Source: an uncultured Bacteroides sp. (GTDB taxonomy: Bacteria > Bacteroidota > Bacteroidia > Bacteroidales > Bacteroidaceae). Taken from it: a DNA stretch of 51,365 bases. Positions within the stretch are counted from its first letter, which is position 1. Each line of letters starts with the position of its first letter. The notes under the pieces were generated by a model. That model did no database searches, was not told the DNA's origin, and saw only the letters and a list, made by a program, of their open reading frames with translations. Shown one piece after another: positions 1 to 7,482 of the stretch. A program made the translations under genes and the position numbers. The stretch lies in contig CASENS010000027.1 of NCBI GenBank assembly GCA_949289345.1, forward strand, positions 1 through 51,365, in the 5' to 3' direction.

Positions 1-92
1 GTGTAACCGGCAAGCCGGTGTCTTTCGCCCGTTACTCTCTTGAAATTACGGAAACAACAAAGGAACGCCCGAACCTGTCAGAGGGCAAATAA
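1..92 (+). CDS. 3' end of the winged-helix gene that crosses the circle junction (partial)
   Basis: These bases are the last 30 codons of the gene seen in full at 51050-51316; the sequence is identical because the two ends of the window overlap. The frame enters at the second base of a codon and stops with TAA at 90-92. Count it once. It sits 12 bp upstream of the recombinase gene, so the two are probably co-transcribed. Confidence 0.85.
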   Translation, partial: VTGKPVSFARYSLEITETTKERPNLSEGK

Positions 93-104
93 ATTCAAAT
101 CAAA

Positions 105-1025
105 ATGAACAACGAAATCATCGAAGTGAAGCAGGCTGAAATGCTTCAAGCAATTGACCGGGCGGAGGTTGACATCCAGATAACCACCGCTAAACAGTAC
201 CCGCGTGACCTGAACGCCGCGCTCAACAAGATAGCGACATACGCCACCATGGACAAGGAGACGGCGGAAGACTGTTTCTATGTGTTGCGTCGCAAGGACG
301 CTAACGGGAACGACAACATCATTGAAGGGCTTTCGGTACGCATGGCGGAGATCATCGCCGGGGCCTGGGGGAATCTCCGGGTGCAGACACGCATCATCGG
401 CAACGACGGGCGCATGATAACCGCACAGGCCATCTGCCATGACCTTGAAACGAACTTTGCCGTCAGCAAAGAGGTGAAACGCCGCATAACAAACAAATAC
501 GGCAAGACATACAGCGAGGACATGCAGGTTGTGACGGGTAATGCGGCGGCTTCTATCGCTTTCAGGAACGCCGTTCTTACGGTTATCCCAAAGGCTGTGA
601 CAAAGAAGATAATCAACGAAGTGAAGCAGGTCGCGCTCGGTCAGGCCATTGATGTTGAGACAGCCCGCAGGAACTGCCTGGCGAACTTCGCAAAAGCCGG
701 GGTGACGGAAGCCATGATCTGTCAGTATCTCGGTATCAAGACGGTCAATGAGATTGACAAGGAACGCCTCTTTGAACTCCGGGCGACATGGAACGCCATT
801 AAGGAGGGCACGACATCCGTGCAGGAGACATTCATTCAGCCGGCTCTCGAAGCCAAGGCACAGGAAGAGGCCGCGAAAAAGGCAAGCACGGCGCAGGAAA
901 AGGCAGCAGCGGCTATGGCACAGGCCACAGGAGCAGTTCCAGCCATTCCAGCTAATGTTGACCCGGAAACAGGCGAAATCAAGGAGGATAAGAACAGCAA
1001 GAAATCATCAACCAGCAAAAAGTAA
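105..1025 (+). CDS. Putative single-strand annealing recombinase (RecT/ERF-like role)
   Basis: 306 aa. It probably anneals single-stranded DNA in phage recombination. The main reason is context: it lies just upstream of a YqaJ/lambda-Exo-type nuclease, the classic annealase-exonuclease pair. The central region carries a PIRLAEAIA-like stretch (EGLSVRMAEIIAGAWGN, about residues 73-89) and a TGNAAASIAFRNAVLTVIPKA segment (about 143-163), resembling a phage family often annotated as recombinase. The C-terminal 70 residues are Ala/Glu/Lys-rich and low complexity, ending in a basic Ser/Lys tail. The start is the ATG at 105 after an A-rich spacer with no clear Shine-Dalgarno. The first 21 coding bases are identical to those of the next gene. 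The family assignment comes from remembered motifs and is not certain. Confidence 0.6.
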   Translation: MNNEIIEVKQAEMLQAIDRAEVDIQITTAKQYPRDLNAALNKIATYATMDKETAEDCFYVLRRKDANGNDNIIEGLSVRMAEIIAGAWGNLRVQTRIIGNDGRMITAQAICHDLETNFAVSKEVKRRITNKYGKTYSEDMQVVTGNAAASIAFRNAVLTVIPKAVTKKIINEVKQVALGQAIDVETARRNCLANFAKAGVTEAMICQYLGIKTVNEIDKERLFELRATWNAIKEGTTSVQETFIQPALEAKAQEEAAKKASTAQEKAAAAMAQATGAVPAIPANVDPETGEIKEDKNSKKSSTSKK

Positions 1026-1032
1026 CAGCGAC

Positions 1033-1644
1033 ATGAACAACGAAATCATCGAAATCCAAAAAAACAACGCTGTGGCTGCTTACAACGCAGCCCGTGAAGC
1101 CGGAGCAGACAGCACAATGAAAGTACTTGAAGCCTTGTTCGGCAAGGATATGTTCAAGCCGAAAGATGTGGCCGAGCGTGTCAAGACATTTGAGGACGCA
1201 GTAGCAGAACTCGGTGACGAGCATCCGCTTATAATTCAGTACAGAGAAATATTTGACAACTTCCTTGATGGAGCTTCCGTGAGCGACAGTCGCGACATCG
1301 TTGCATACCTTAAACTTCGTATCATCTGCGCCGCCTTGAACGAGGGGTGGGAGCCGAAGTTTACCAATGGCGAATATCGCTATTATCCTTGGTTCTGGCT
1401 TTATACGGAGCAGGAGATTAAGGATATGGACGAGAAGGAAAAGTTTGACCGACAGCTCATACCTACAGGCGACTATGAAACAGGATATGCGGGCTTCGCC
1501 TCTGCGTACTCGAGTAGCGCCCCCTCGTCTACGTCTGCGGACGTCGGCTCTCGCCTTTGCTTAAAGAGCGAAGCGTTAGCGGTTTACTGCGGAAAGCAGT
1601 TCATCGACCTTTGGGCTGATTTCAGCCTGATTCGCCGCCGATAA
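1033..1644 (+). CDS. Second DGR target protein (C-terminal variable domain), early region
   Basis: 203 aa. Residues 1-150 form a conserved-looking acidic, aromatic domain (ALNEGWEPKF, then EYRYYPWFWLYTEQE at about 113-127) of unknown function. Residues 152-177 are encoded by a DGR variable repeat (VR2) and read YAGFASAYSSSAPSSTSADVGSRL. A 26-aa tail follows (LCLKSEALAVYCGKQFIDLW...). The VR2 frame matches VR1 in the tail gene, and the GSRLC end is shared, so this C-terminus probably adopts the C-type-lectin-like fold of DGR targets. The gene starts 7 bp after the recombinase stop and precedes the exonuclease, so it is expressed with the recombination genes and is unlikely to be a virion tip. 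What the diversified surface binds is unknown. Similar proteins occur in Bacteroidales phages as far as I recall. Confidence 0.85.
   Translation: MNNEIIEIQKNNAVAAYNAAREAGADSTMKVLEALFGKDMFKPKDVAERVKTFEDAVAELGDEHPLIIQYREIFDNFLDGASVSDSRDIVAYLKLRIICAALNEGWEPKFTNGEYRYYPWFWLYTEQEIKDMDEKEKFDRQLIPTGDYETGYAGFASAYSSSAPSSTSADVGSRLCLKSEALAVYCGKQFIDLWADFSLIRRR
1486..1563 (+). repeat. DGR variable repeat VR2 (remote copy)
   Basis: These 78 bp align without gaps to TR bases 36698-36775. By eye there are 16 differences: 15 fall on the 21 TR adenines (to T, G or C) and one is C to T at 1551 (TR 36763). Only 1 of 57 non-adenine positions changes. This adenine bias is the signature of mutagenic retrohoming. 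VR2 lacks the first 39 bp of the TR that VR1 has. Homology ends within the GCTT just after the RLC codons. A possible 5-bp hairpin (ACTGC-GGAAA-GCAGT) lies at 1586-1600. Confidence 0.93.
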
Positions 1645-1722
1645 CCGACTGTATGGTATGACACTCTATCCGGGGAATGAAAGCCCCGCAAAAACGAATT
1701 TCAATCAAAATAACAAAGCAAT

Positions 1723-2664
1723 ATGAGCAACATAATTATAAGGCCCAAGAGCCGTGAGGAATGGCTCGAGCACCGCAAGACAGGCATCGGAAGCAGCGAA
1801 GTGGCAACGATTGTCGGGTTGAACCCTTGGGAGACACCGTATCAGTTGTGGAGACGGAAACTCGGTCTTGACCCGGCAAAGGATGAAACCTTTGCGATGA
1901 AAGCCGGGCACTATCTTGAAGACGCGGTCGCACAGTTCTGGCATGACGAGACCGGATGCGAGATTATCAAGCGTTCCTCCGGGGACTGGCTCATCGCCAA
2001 CAAGGAGCGTCCGTATCTTCAGGTAAGTCCAGACCGCACATACTGGCTTCCCGGAATGACAAAAAACAACACAAACAAAGGCATCCTGGAATGCAAGACC
2101 ACGCAATCCCAGATTGATGCGGACGACCTGCCGAAACACTGGTTCTGTCAGGTGCAGTACCAGCTCGGAGTTGCGGAACTCGAACACGGCAGTCTCGCAT
2201 GGCTATGTTCCGGCCGGGAGTTCGGATACAAGGATATGGAGTTCGTTCCTGACTTTTTCGCATGGCTTGTCGAGGAAGTGGACAAATTCTGGAGAGACAA
2301 TATCCTTGGCCGGCAGGAGCCGTCTGTTCATTCCGTTCAGGATATCCTGCTGAAATATGCACGACACACAGACGGGAAAGTCACAGAAGTGAGCGAGGAT
2401 GTCTACAATGCCTACTCCGAACTCAAGGAAGTAAGGGATCAGGTTGCGGCCCTGGAGGAACGGAAGATTTCCTTGGAGGAAAGGCTAAAATTCGCATTCG
2501 GGGATGCGGAAGCGATAAGCTACGGAGGAAAGACGCTCGCTACATGGAAGACCCCGAAGCCGTCCAGCAAGTTTGACGCGAAAGCCTTTCAGGAGGCCAA
2601 TCCGGAACTCGCCAAGAATTACATGATACAGACGCAGGGTACGAGGCGCTTCCTGCTGAAATAA
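1723..2664 (+). CDS. YqaJ/lambda-Exo-type recombination exonuclease
   Basis: 313 aa. It is predicted to degrade one strand of duplex DNA 5' to 3', leaving single strands for the annealase at 105-1025. The N-terminus has the YqaJ signature GIGSSEVATIVGLNPWETPYQLW (about residues 21-43). The PD-(D/E)XK nuclease core is visible as SPDRTYW (Asp near 104), ECKTT (near 122-126) and the Gln-rich QVQYQL helix (near 141-146). The C-terminal 90 residues contain a coiled coil (SELKEVRDQVAALEERKISLEERLKF). Length is usual for the family. The 78-bp gap upstream contains a GC hairpin (CGGGG...CCCCG, near 1671-1688) without a T tract. Confidence 0.92.
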   Translation: MSNIIIRPKSREEWLEHRKTGIGSSEVATIVGLNPWETPYQLWRRKLGLDPAKDETFAMKAGHYLEDAVAQFWHDETGCEIIKRSSGDWLIANKERPYLQVSPDRTYWLPGMTKNNTNKGILECKTTQSQIDADDLPKHWFCQVQYQLGVAELEHGSLAWLCSGREFGYKDMEFVPDFFAWLVEEVDKFWRDNILGRQEPSVHSVQDILLKYARHTDGKVTEVSEDVYNAYSELKEVRDQVAALEERKISLEERLKFAFGDAEAISYGGKTLATWKTPKPSSKFDAKAFQEANPELAKNYMIQTQGTRRFLLK

Positions 2665-2680
2665 CGCCCCGCCAAAAACT

Positions 2681-2890
2681 ATGATTACAATGTATATCAT
2701 TTCAAACAGACAGCACGACGACATACTCCGCTATATCGAGATGTTGTGCAAGGGCCTGCCGAACAAAGGCGCAAAGGCCATAAACACAAAACGCCTCGCG
2801 ATGAAACTGCATAGAGCTTTGGCGGCGAAACAGCCTATCCAAAAGGATGAATTAACTGCACGGTTAAAAATTCCTTCAGATTTGAAGTGA
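2681..2890 (+). CDS. Small protein of unknown function
   Basis: 69 aa, last gene of the recombination operon, 16 bp after the exonuclease stop. The sequence is basic, with a helical centre (IEMLCKGLPNKGAKAINTKRLAMKLHRALAAK). No domain is recognised. Its first codons (ATGATTACAATGTATATC) contain a degenerate copy of the GATTACAATGTA operator half, and its stop codon abuts the complete operator at 2889. An alternative ATG lies four codons in. Coding is supported by its position, length and codon use like its neighbours. Confidence 0.6.
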   Translation: MITMYIISNRQHDDILRYIEMLCKGLPNKGAKAINTKRLAMKLHRALAAKQPIQKDELTARLKIPSDLK

Positions 2891-2916
2891 TTACATTGTA
2901 ATCGTTTTTATATTTG
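2889..2916 (+). promoter_or_regulatory. Operator palindrome plus Bacteroidales promoter of the replication operon
   Basis: The perfect palindrome GATTACATTGTAATC (2889-2903) is followed after 5 bp by TATATTTG (2909-2916), which fits the Bacteroidales -7 consensus TAnnTTTG. The palindrome covers the -33 to -15 zone, where a regulator could block or recruit polymerase. It is one of five related sites (see 10751, 22350, 22532, 43368). Confidence 0.75.
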
Positions 2917-2919
2917 CCA

Positions 2920-3041
2920 TAACCAAAAATGAACAGTACGGAACGACATAGAAATCCAAGCCTTGTATATGGGTGGAGAAGCCGAAAGGCGATCCGACGC
3001 GAGCTGTTATGCGTGGTTAGCCCTACATACAGGGCTTTTTG
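2920..3041 (+). ncRNA. Structured leader or small RNA ending in a terminator-like hairpin
   Basis: Between the promoter at 2909 and the helicase start lie three successive hairpins: GCC-GAAA-GGC (2981-2990), ACGC...GCGT (2997-3014), and AGCCCT-ACATAC-AGGGCT followed by a run of T (3019-3040). The last looks like an intrinsic terminator only 15 bp before the ATG at 3055. The RNA could be an attenuator controlling read-through into replication genes, or a free RNA of about 120 nt. The frame is open through it from an ATG at 2929, but that extension does not resemble a helicase N-terminus. Confidence 0.5.
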
Positions 3042-3054
3042 TTACAACGGAATT

Positions 3055-4431
3055 ATGATAACACTCAGGGAAAACCAGGCCGAGCCGATAGAAAAGGCAA
3101 TCCGGTTCTTTCAGGAGACAAAGCCGAAGCCGAGCCTTATCGTGCTGCCCACCGCCTGGGGAAAATCGATCCTGACAGCCTTTGTAGCCAAGAACAGCAG
3201 CGACAGACTGATCGTCCTCCAGCCCTCGAAAGAGCTCCTGGAACAGAACTATTTGAAATACTGCACACTGTGCGGCGACTTCGGCTCAAATGCGGGGATA
3301 TACAGCGCGAGTTTCGGGCGCAAGGAAATCGCACAGATAACATACGCCACGATAGGTTCAATAAAGAACCTCGGGGCTGAATTCAAGCGTCTCGGGTTTA
3401 CAAAAATGCTCATTGACGAGGCTCATCTCTATCCACGCGAGGCCGACAGCATGCTCGGACGCTTCCTCTCCGACAGCGGCATAACACATGTCCTCGGGAT
3501 CACGGCCACCCCCGTCAAGCTCCAGACAAACAGGGACAGGGACGGGAACACATTTTCTAAACTTGTAATGCTGACATCACGCAGCAAGAAAGGCAACTTC
3601 TTCAAGGAGATAATCCATGTCGGGCAGGTGTCGGAAATGGTCCGGCTCGGCTTCTGGAGCAGGTTGCGTTACGAGATTTCCGATTTCGACAGCAGCCTGC
3701 TCGTATTCAACACATCAAAATCAGAATACACAGAGGAAAGCGTGCAGCGGGCTTATGAGGCCAACGGCGGCACGCAGTCAATCATTGACGCGCTTGACAG
3801 GCATCCGGAACGGAAACATATACTCGCATTCGCCCCCTCCGTACAGGACGCAATCGACCTGTCGAAGAAGTACAGCAATTCGGCGGTCATATACGGGGAC
3901 ATGGACAAGCGTGAGCGTGCGGACATTATCGACCGTTTCAGGGCCGGACAGATCCGGGTCATATTCAATGTCAGGGTGCTTTCCACGGGCTTTGACTACA
4001 CCGGGATAGACTGCATCGTCCTCGGGATTTCGACGGCCTCCATAGCCCTGTATTACCAGATTGTCGGCCGGGCGACCCGTATAGACAAGGACAAGGAGGA
4101 CGCGCTGATAATCGACCTCGGCGGGAATGTCAGTCGCTTCGGGCGTGTCGAGGACATCCGGTTCGAGCGAGGCAAGATATGGCGGATGTTCGGTTCGGGC
4201 GGGAGGCTCCTGTCAGGCATACCCATACACGACATCGGAAAGTACACACGCGAGGACGCACAGGCCGTTGACACAAGGGCACACGCCCCGATAGAAATCA
4301 TGCCTTTCGGCAAGTACAAGGGCAGCAGGATAGCCGACATTCCGATGCAGTACAGGCAGTGGATGATCCGGAGTTTCGACTGGAACGCCCGGAACGAGAA
4401 ACTCCGCAAATCAATTATAGCAACCTTTTAA
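3055..4431 (+). CDS. SF2 DEAD/DEAH helicase with C-terminal DUF3820-like domain
   Basis: 458 aa. It is an ATP-dependent DNA translocase or helicase for phage replication or recombination. Motifs: a Q-rich entry (LRENQAEPIEKAI), Walker A PTAWGKS (about residues 33-39), DEAH (about 122-125), ITATPVK, and motif VI QIVGRATR. The last 45 residues (PFGKYKGSRIADIPMQYRQWM) match the DUF3820 type of short domain and are an addition to the core. The start at 3055 is chosen because MITLRENQAEP is where such helicases begin; an open extension to 2929 overlaps the structured leader and is unlikely. It heads the replication operon. Confidence 0.88.
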   Translation: MITLRENQAEPIEKAIRFFQETKPKPSLIVLPTAWGKSILTAFVAKNSSDRLIVLQPSKELLEQNYLKYCTLCGDFGSNAGIYSASFGRKEIAQITYATIGSIKNLGAEFKRLGFTKMLIDEAHLYPREADSMLGRFLSDSGITHVLGITATPVKLQTNRDRDGNTFSKLVMLTSRSKKGNFFKEIIHVGQVSEMVRLGFWSRLRYEISDFDSSLLVFNTSKSEYTEESVQRAYEANGGTQSIIDALDRHPERKHILAFAPSVQDAIDLSKKYSNSAVIYGDMDKRERADIIDRFRAGQIRVIFNVRVLSTGFDYTGIDCIVLGISTASIALYYQIVGRATRIDKDKEDALIIDLGGNVSRFGRVEDIRFERGKIWRMFGSGGRLLSGIPIHDIGKYTREDAQAVDTRAHAPIEIMPFGKYKGSRIADIPMQYRQWMIRSFDWNARNEKLRKSIIATF

Positions 4432-4442
4432 CTGAACAGATT

Positions 4443-5399
4443 ATGGCAAGGCCTCAAAAGAACAGTGCGGAATATTTCAGCCACGATGCGGACATGCGCA
4501 ATGATGTCAAGGTCAAGGCCCTGCGGCGCAAGTTCCAGCATAAGGGATACGCTGTCTGGTGCTTCATCCTTGAAGCCCTCACGGACGGAGAGTATTTCGA
4601 GATAGATTACAGCGAGCTGAACCGCGAGTTCCTCGCCGCCGATTTTGATGTTTCGGTCGAGGAACTGGAACAGATAGTGGACTACTGCTGCCGGATAGGA
4701 CTGCTGCAGCTGTCTGCTGACAACCGTCTTTACAGCGATGCGCACCGGCGCAGGTTCTCTTGGCTTATTGAGAAGCGCAGACGTGACAGGGAACGGCTTG
4801 CCCGGATTTACGGGCGACAACCGGCTGAAAATGATAAACCGCAGGCGGAAACGGCAAATAACGACAATTCTCGCGGCGATAATGCGCATAGTAAAGGAAA
4901 GGATACCATAGGAGAAGATAAGAAACCAAAGGACAAGAACATTCAATATCCTTATCAGGATATCGTCAACCTCTGGAACTCTGTCTGTGTCTCCCTGCCT
5001 AAAGTCGCCAAACTGACAGACAAACGGCGTCAGAAGATCCGTTGCCGGTGTGACGAATGGGGCAAGACCCCGGAAGTGTGGCTGCAGACGGCGGAGGAAA
5101 TCTTCAGGCGCATACAGGCGAGCGACTTCCTCAAAGGCGGCACAGGCTGGACGGCGACATTTGACTGGATATTCGACAACAGCGGCAACAGCATCAAGGT
5201 CATGGAGGGCAACTATGACAACAAGCGGGGTGCTGCAGGGCAGAAGCCGTCAAACCTCGGCACGGGGGAATACATAGACAGGACGACCGGACGGCGCACA
5301 TACGGTTCAGGAAAGGTGACGATACCGCAGGATGCCCCTCCGAGGCCGAGTGACAGGCATGCATGGGACAGTGAAACTTCAAAATGGGTTCTGTTATGA
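4443..5399 (+). CDS. DnaD-like / DUF4373-type replication initiator protein
   Basis: 318 aa. The N-terminus (MARPQKNSAEYFSHDADMRNDVKVKALRRKF) and YAVWCFILEALTDGEYFE match the Lin1244/Lin1753-like (DUF4373) domain, which precedes DnaD-type regions in phage replisome organisers. A charged linker (about residues 125-165, Asn/Asp/Lys-rich) separates it from a C-terminal domain with LWNSVCVSLPKVAKLTDKRR and WTATFDWIF, typical of helicase-loader or initiator proteins. It probably opens or marks the phage origin and loads the primase-helicase encoded next. It lies 11 bp after the helicase, and its stop overlaps the next start as ATGA. Confidence 0.75.
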   Translation: MARPQKNSAEYFSHDADMRNDVKVKALRRKFQHKGYAVWCFILEALTDGEYFEIDYSELNREFLAADFDVSVEELEQIVDYCCRIGLLQLSADNRLYSDAHRRRFSWLIEKRRRDRERLARIYGRQPAENDKPQAETANNDNSRGDNAHSKGKDTIGEDKKPKDKNIQYPYQDIVNLWNSVCVSLPKVAKLTDKRRQKIRCRCDEWGKTPEVWLQTAEEIFRRIQASDFLKGGTGWTATFDWIFDNSGNSIKVMEGNYDNKRGAAGQKPSNLGTGEYIDRTTGRRTYGSGKVTIPQDAPPRPSDRHAWDSETSKWVLL

Positions 5400-7234
5400 T
5401 AAACTGGGCGAAATACGGCATAGAAGTCCCGCATAACAGGCGTTCGGGCAATGTCAAGGTGTTCTGCCCGCAGTGCAGGGACCAGCGGCATGACAAGCGC
5501 GACAGGAGCCTTTCCGTCGACCTCGCCACGGGCATGTTCAAATGCCACTACTGCGGGTTCAGCGGATGCGCCAAGGAACCGGACGAACAGGAGAAGCGCC
5601 GGTGGATGGAGCACCAGCCATGGTTCAACAGCGCACCGATACGGCGGCAGAAACCTGTTTACAAAAAGCCGACACACACAGGTAACGCGACACTCTCCGA
5701 CAAGGCTCTCGCATGGTTCGCCGGACGAGGGATAAGCCGGCAGACGGTCGAGGCGATGAGGATAACGGAGGGCAGTGAGTGGATGCCGCAGAAGAACGGG
5801 CAGACAAATACGGTGCAGTTCAACTACTACCACGGCGGGGAGCTTGTAAACACGAAATACCGCACGGGTGACAAGTGCTTCAAGCTCGTGTCCGGGGCTG
5901 AACTCCTGCCGTACAACATCGACGGGATAAAGGGCTGCAAGGAGTGCATAATCACGGAGGGAGAGATGGACGCCCTCTCGTTCTATGAGTGCGGACGGCA
6001 TGATGTGGTCAGCGTCCCGAATGGGGCGAATGCCAACCTCGACTATCTTGACGACTACATCGAGGAGTATTTCGACGACAAGGAAACCATTTTCATCGCT
6101 TCGGACACCGACACAAAGGGCGTTATGCTCCGTGACGAGCTTGTGCGCCGGTTCGGGGCTGAACGCTGTCGGATTCTTGAATACGGGGAGGGTTGCAAGG
6201 ATGCCAACGAGCACCTGATGAAGTACGGGAGGGACAGTCTGCTGAAATGTCTTGCCGATGCACCGGAGATCAAGATAGAGGGCATCTTCACGGTGTCGGA
6301 CTTCGAGCAGTCGCTTGATGCCCTGTTTGAGTTCGGTATGCAGAAAGGCGTGACGATAGGGCACGAGAATTTCGACCGCCTGCTGTCCTTTGAAACCAAA
6401 CGCCTCTGTGTCGTGACGGGCATACCGGGCAGCGGAAAGTCGGAGTTCATCGACGAGATAGCGGAGCGGCTGAACATGCGGTACGGTTGGCGCTTCGCCT
6501 ACTTCAGCCCTGAAAATGCTCCCCTCGCCTACCACGCCTCGAAACTGATAGAGAAGTTCACAGGCAAGAAGTTCGACAAGCAGCACCTGACATTCGGGGA
6601 GTACAGGCAAGTCAAGGAGCACCTCGAAACGGATTTCTTCTTCATTGCCCCCAACAATGACTACAAACTTGACACGATTCTCGAACGGGCGAAGTACCTC
6701 GTCCGGAGGCGCGGCATAAAGGCACTTGTGATTGACCCTTACAACCGTCTGGAGGACGAGAGCGACGGGCAGAGCGAGACAAAGTATATATCCCGCCTGC
6801 TTGACAAGCTCACGAACTTCGCGCAGATGAACGATGTCCTGATAGTCCTCATGGCGCACCCGACGAAGATGCCGAAGAACAAGGACGGGGTAATCGAGGC
6901 CCCGACGCTCTATGACATCAGCGGCTCGGCGAACTTCTTCAACAAGGCGGACTTCGGCATATCCGTACACCGCAACAGGACGGAAAACACCGTGGAGGTC
7001 TATGTGCAGAAAGTCAAGTTCCGGCACCTCGGGGAGTGCGGGACAGCCCTGTTCAAATACAACCTTAACAACGGGCGATATACACCCTATACGGACGGCA
7101 TAGAGCCCAACTGGGACAACAGCAACCATTTGATAGAGGAAGAAAGACGACGGGCGCAGGATGCGGCGGAGGCCGCCCGGTTCGACTGGGACGACTTCTC
7201 GGCTCTGGACGACGACGAGGATCTTCCGTATTAA
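5396..7234 (+). CDS. Bifunctional primase-helicase (zinc finger, TOPRIM, DnaB-like)
   Basis: 612 aa, similar in design to T7 gp4. A zinc-ribbon (FCPQC...CHYCG, about residues 23-52) binds template. A TOPRIM primase core carries the acidic motif ITEGEMDAL (about 186-194) and SDTDTKG. A RecA-like helicase has Walker A GIPGSGKS (342-349) and Walker B ALVIDPYN. The ATG at 5396 overlaps the preceding stop as ATGA and is preferred over an in-frame ATG at 5384. The C-terminus ends ALDDDEDLPY, nearly the same as the end of the 9904 protein and reminiscent of the SSB acidic tip. It is the central replication enzyme of the phage. Confidence 0.93.
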   Translation: MINWAKYGIEVPHNRRSGNVKVFCPQCRDQRHDKRDRSLSVDLATGMFKCHYCGFSGCAKEPDEQEKRRWMEHQPWFNSAPIRRQKPVYKKPTHTGNATLSDKALAWFAGRGISRQTVEAMRITEGSEWMPQKNGQTNTVQFNYYHGGELVNTKYRTGDKCFKLVSGAELLPYNIDGIKGCKECIITEGEMDALSFYECGRHDVVSVPNGANANLDYLDDYIEEYFDDKETIFIASDTDTKGVMLRDELVRRFGAERCRILEYGEGCKDANEHLMKYGRDSLLKCLADAPEIKIEGIFTVSDFEQSLDALFEFGMQKGVTIGHENFDRLLSFETKRLCVVTGIPGSGKSEFIDEIAERLNMRYGWRFAYFSPENAPLAYHASKLIEKFTGKKFDKQHLTFGEYRQVKEHLETDFFFIAPNNDYKLDTILERAKYLVRRRGIKALVIDPYNRLEDESDGQSETKYISRLLDKLTNFAQMNDVLIVLMAHPTKMPKNKDGVIEAPTLYDISGSANFFNKADFGISVHRNRTENTVEVYVQKVKFRHLGECGTALFKYNLNNGRYTPYTDGIEPNWDNSNHLIEEERRRAQDAAEAARFDWDDFSALDDDEDLPY

Positions 7235-7255
7235 CCACACAAAAACAGAAGAGAT

Positions 7256-7444
7256 ATGGCACGATTGAAAATACGATATAACGCGATTGACCCTTATTAT
7301 TCAACGCAGGTTCAGATATTTATCGGGGAAACCCTTGATGCCTGTGAAGCGCAGCAGGCAGAGTTTGAAGAATGGCTTGGGCGCAACCATCCGGCCGGGA
7401 TAATGAGCATTTACTGCCCTGAAATTTTGGAGGAACGGCCATGA
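7256..7444 (+). CDS. Small protein of unknown function
   Basis: 62 aa, 21 bp after the primase-helicase. Acidic, single-domain sequence with IGETLDACEAQQAEFEEWLGRNHPAG and no recognised family. Its stop overlaps the ATG of a 9-codon reading frame (7441-7470) that I do not call as a gene. Position in the replication operon and codon use like the neighbours support coding. Confidence 0.6.
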   Translation: MARLKIRYNAIDPYYSTQVQIFIGETLDACEAQQAEFEEWLGRNHPAGIMSIYCPEILEERP

Positions 7445-7482
7445 GTAAATGGGGAGAAGACAATCAGTAAATAGGAAAAGAC

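Noticed and set aside
748-1032. Upstream extension of the VR2 target gene
   Set aside because: The frame is open but overlaps the end of the recombinase gene and encodes an Arg/Gln-rich shadow; the ATG at 1033 matches the neighbouring gene start.
1671-1688. CGGGG...CCCCG hairpin before the exonuclease gene as a terminator
   Set aside because: No T tract follows (CAAAAACG), so there is no support for intrinsic termination.
2929-3054. N-terminal extension of the SF2 helicase
   Set aside because: It runs through three hairpins and a T run, and its sequence does not resemble a helicase start; MITLRENQ at 3055 does.
5213-7240. Long open frame antisense to the primase-helicase (675 codons)
   Set aside because: Composition is that of a shadow frame: no motifs and many unusual residues, while the plus strand encodes a clear primase-helicase with all motifs.
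7441-7470. Nine-codon frame after the 62-aa gene (ATGA overlap)
   Set aside because: Too short to support as a gene; overlap may be chance.
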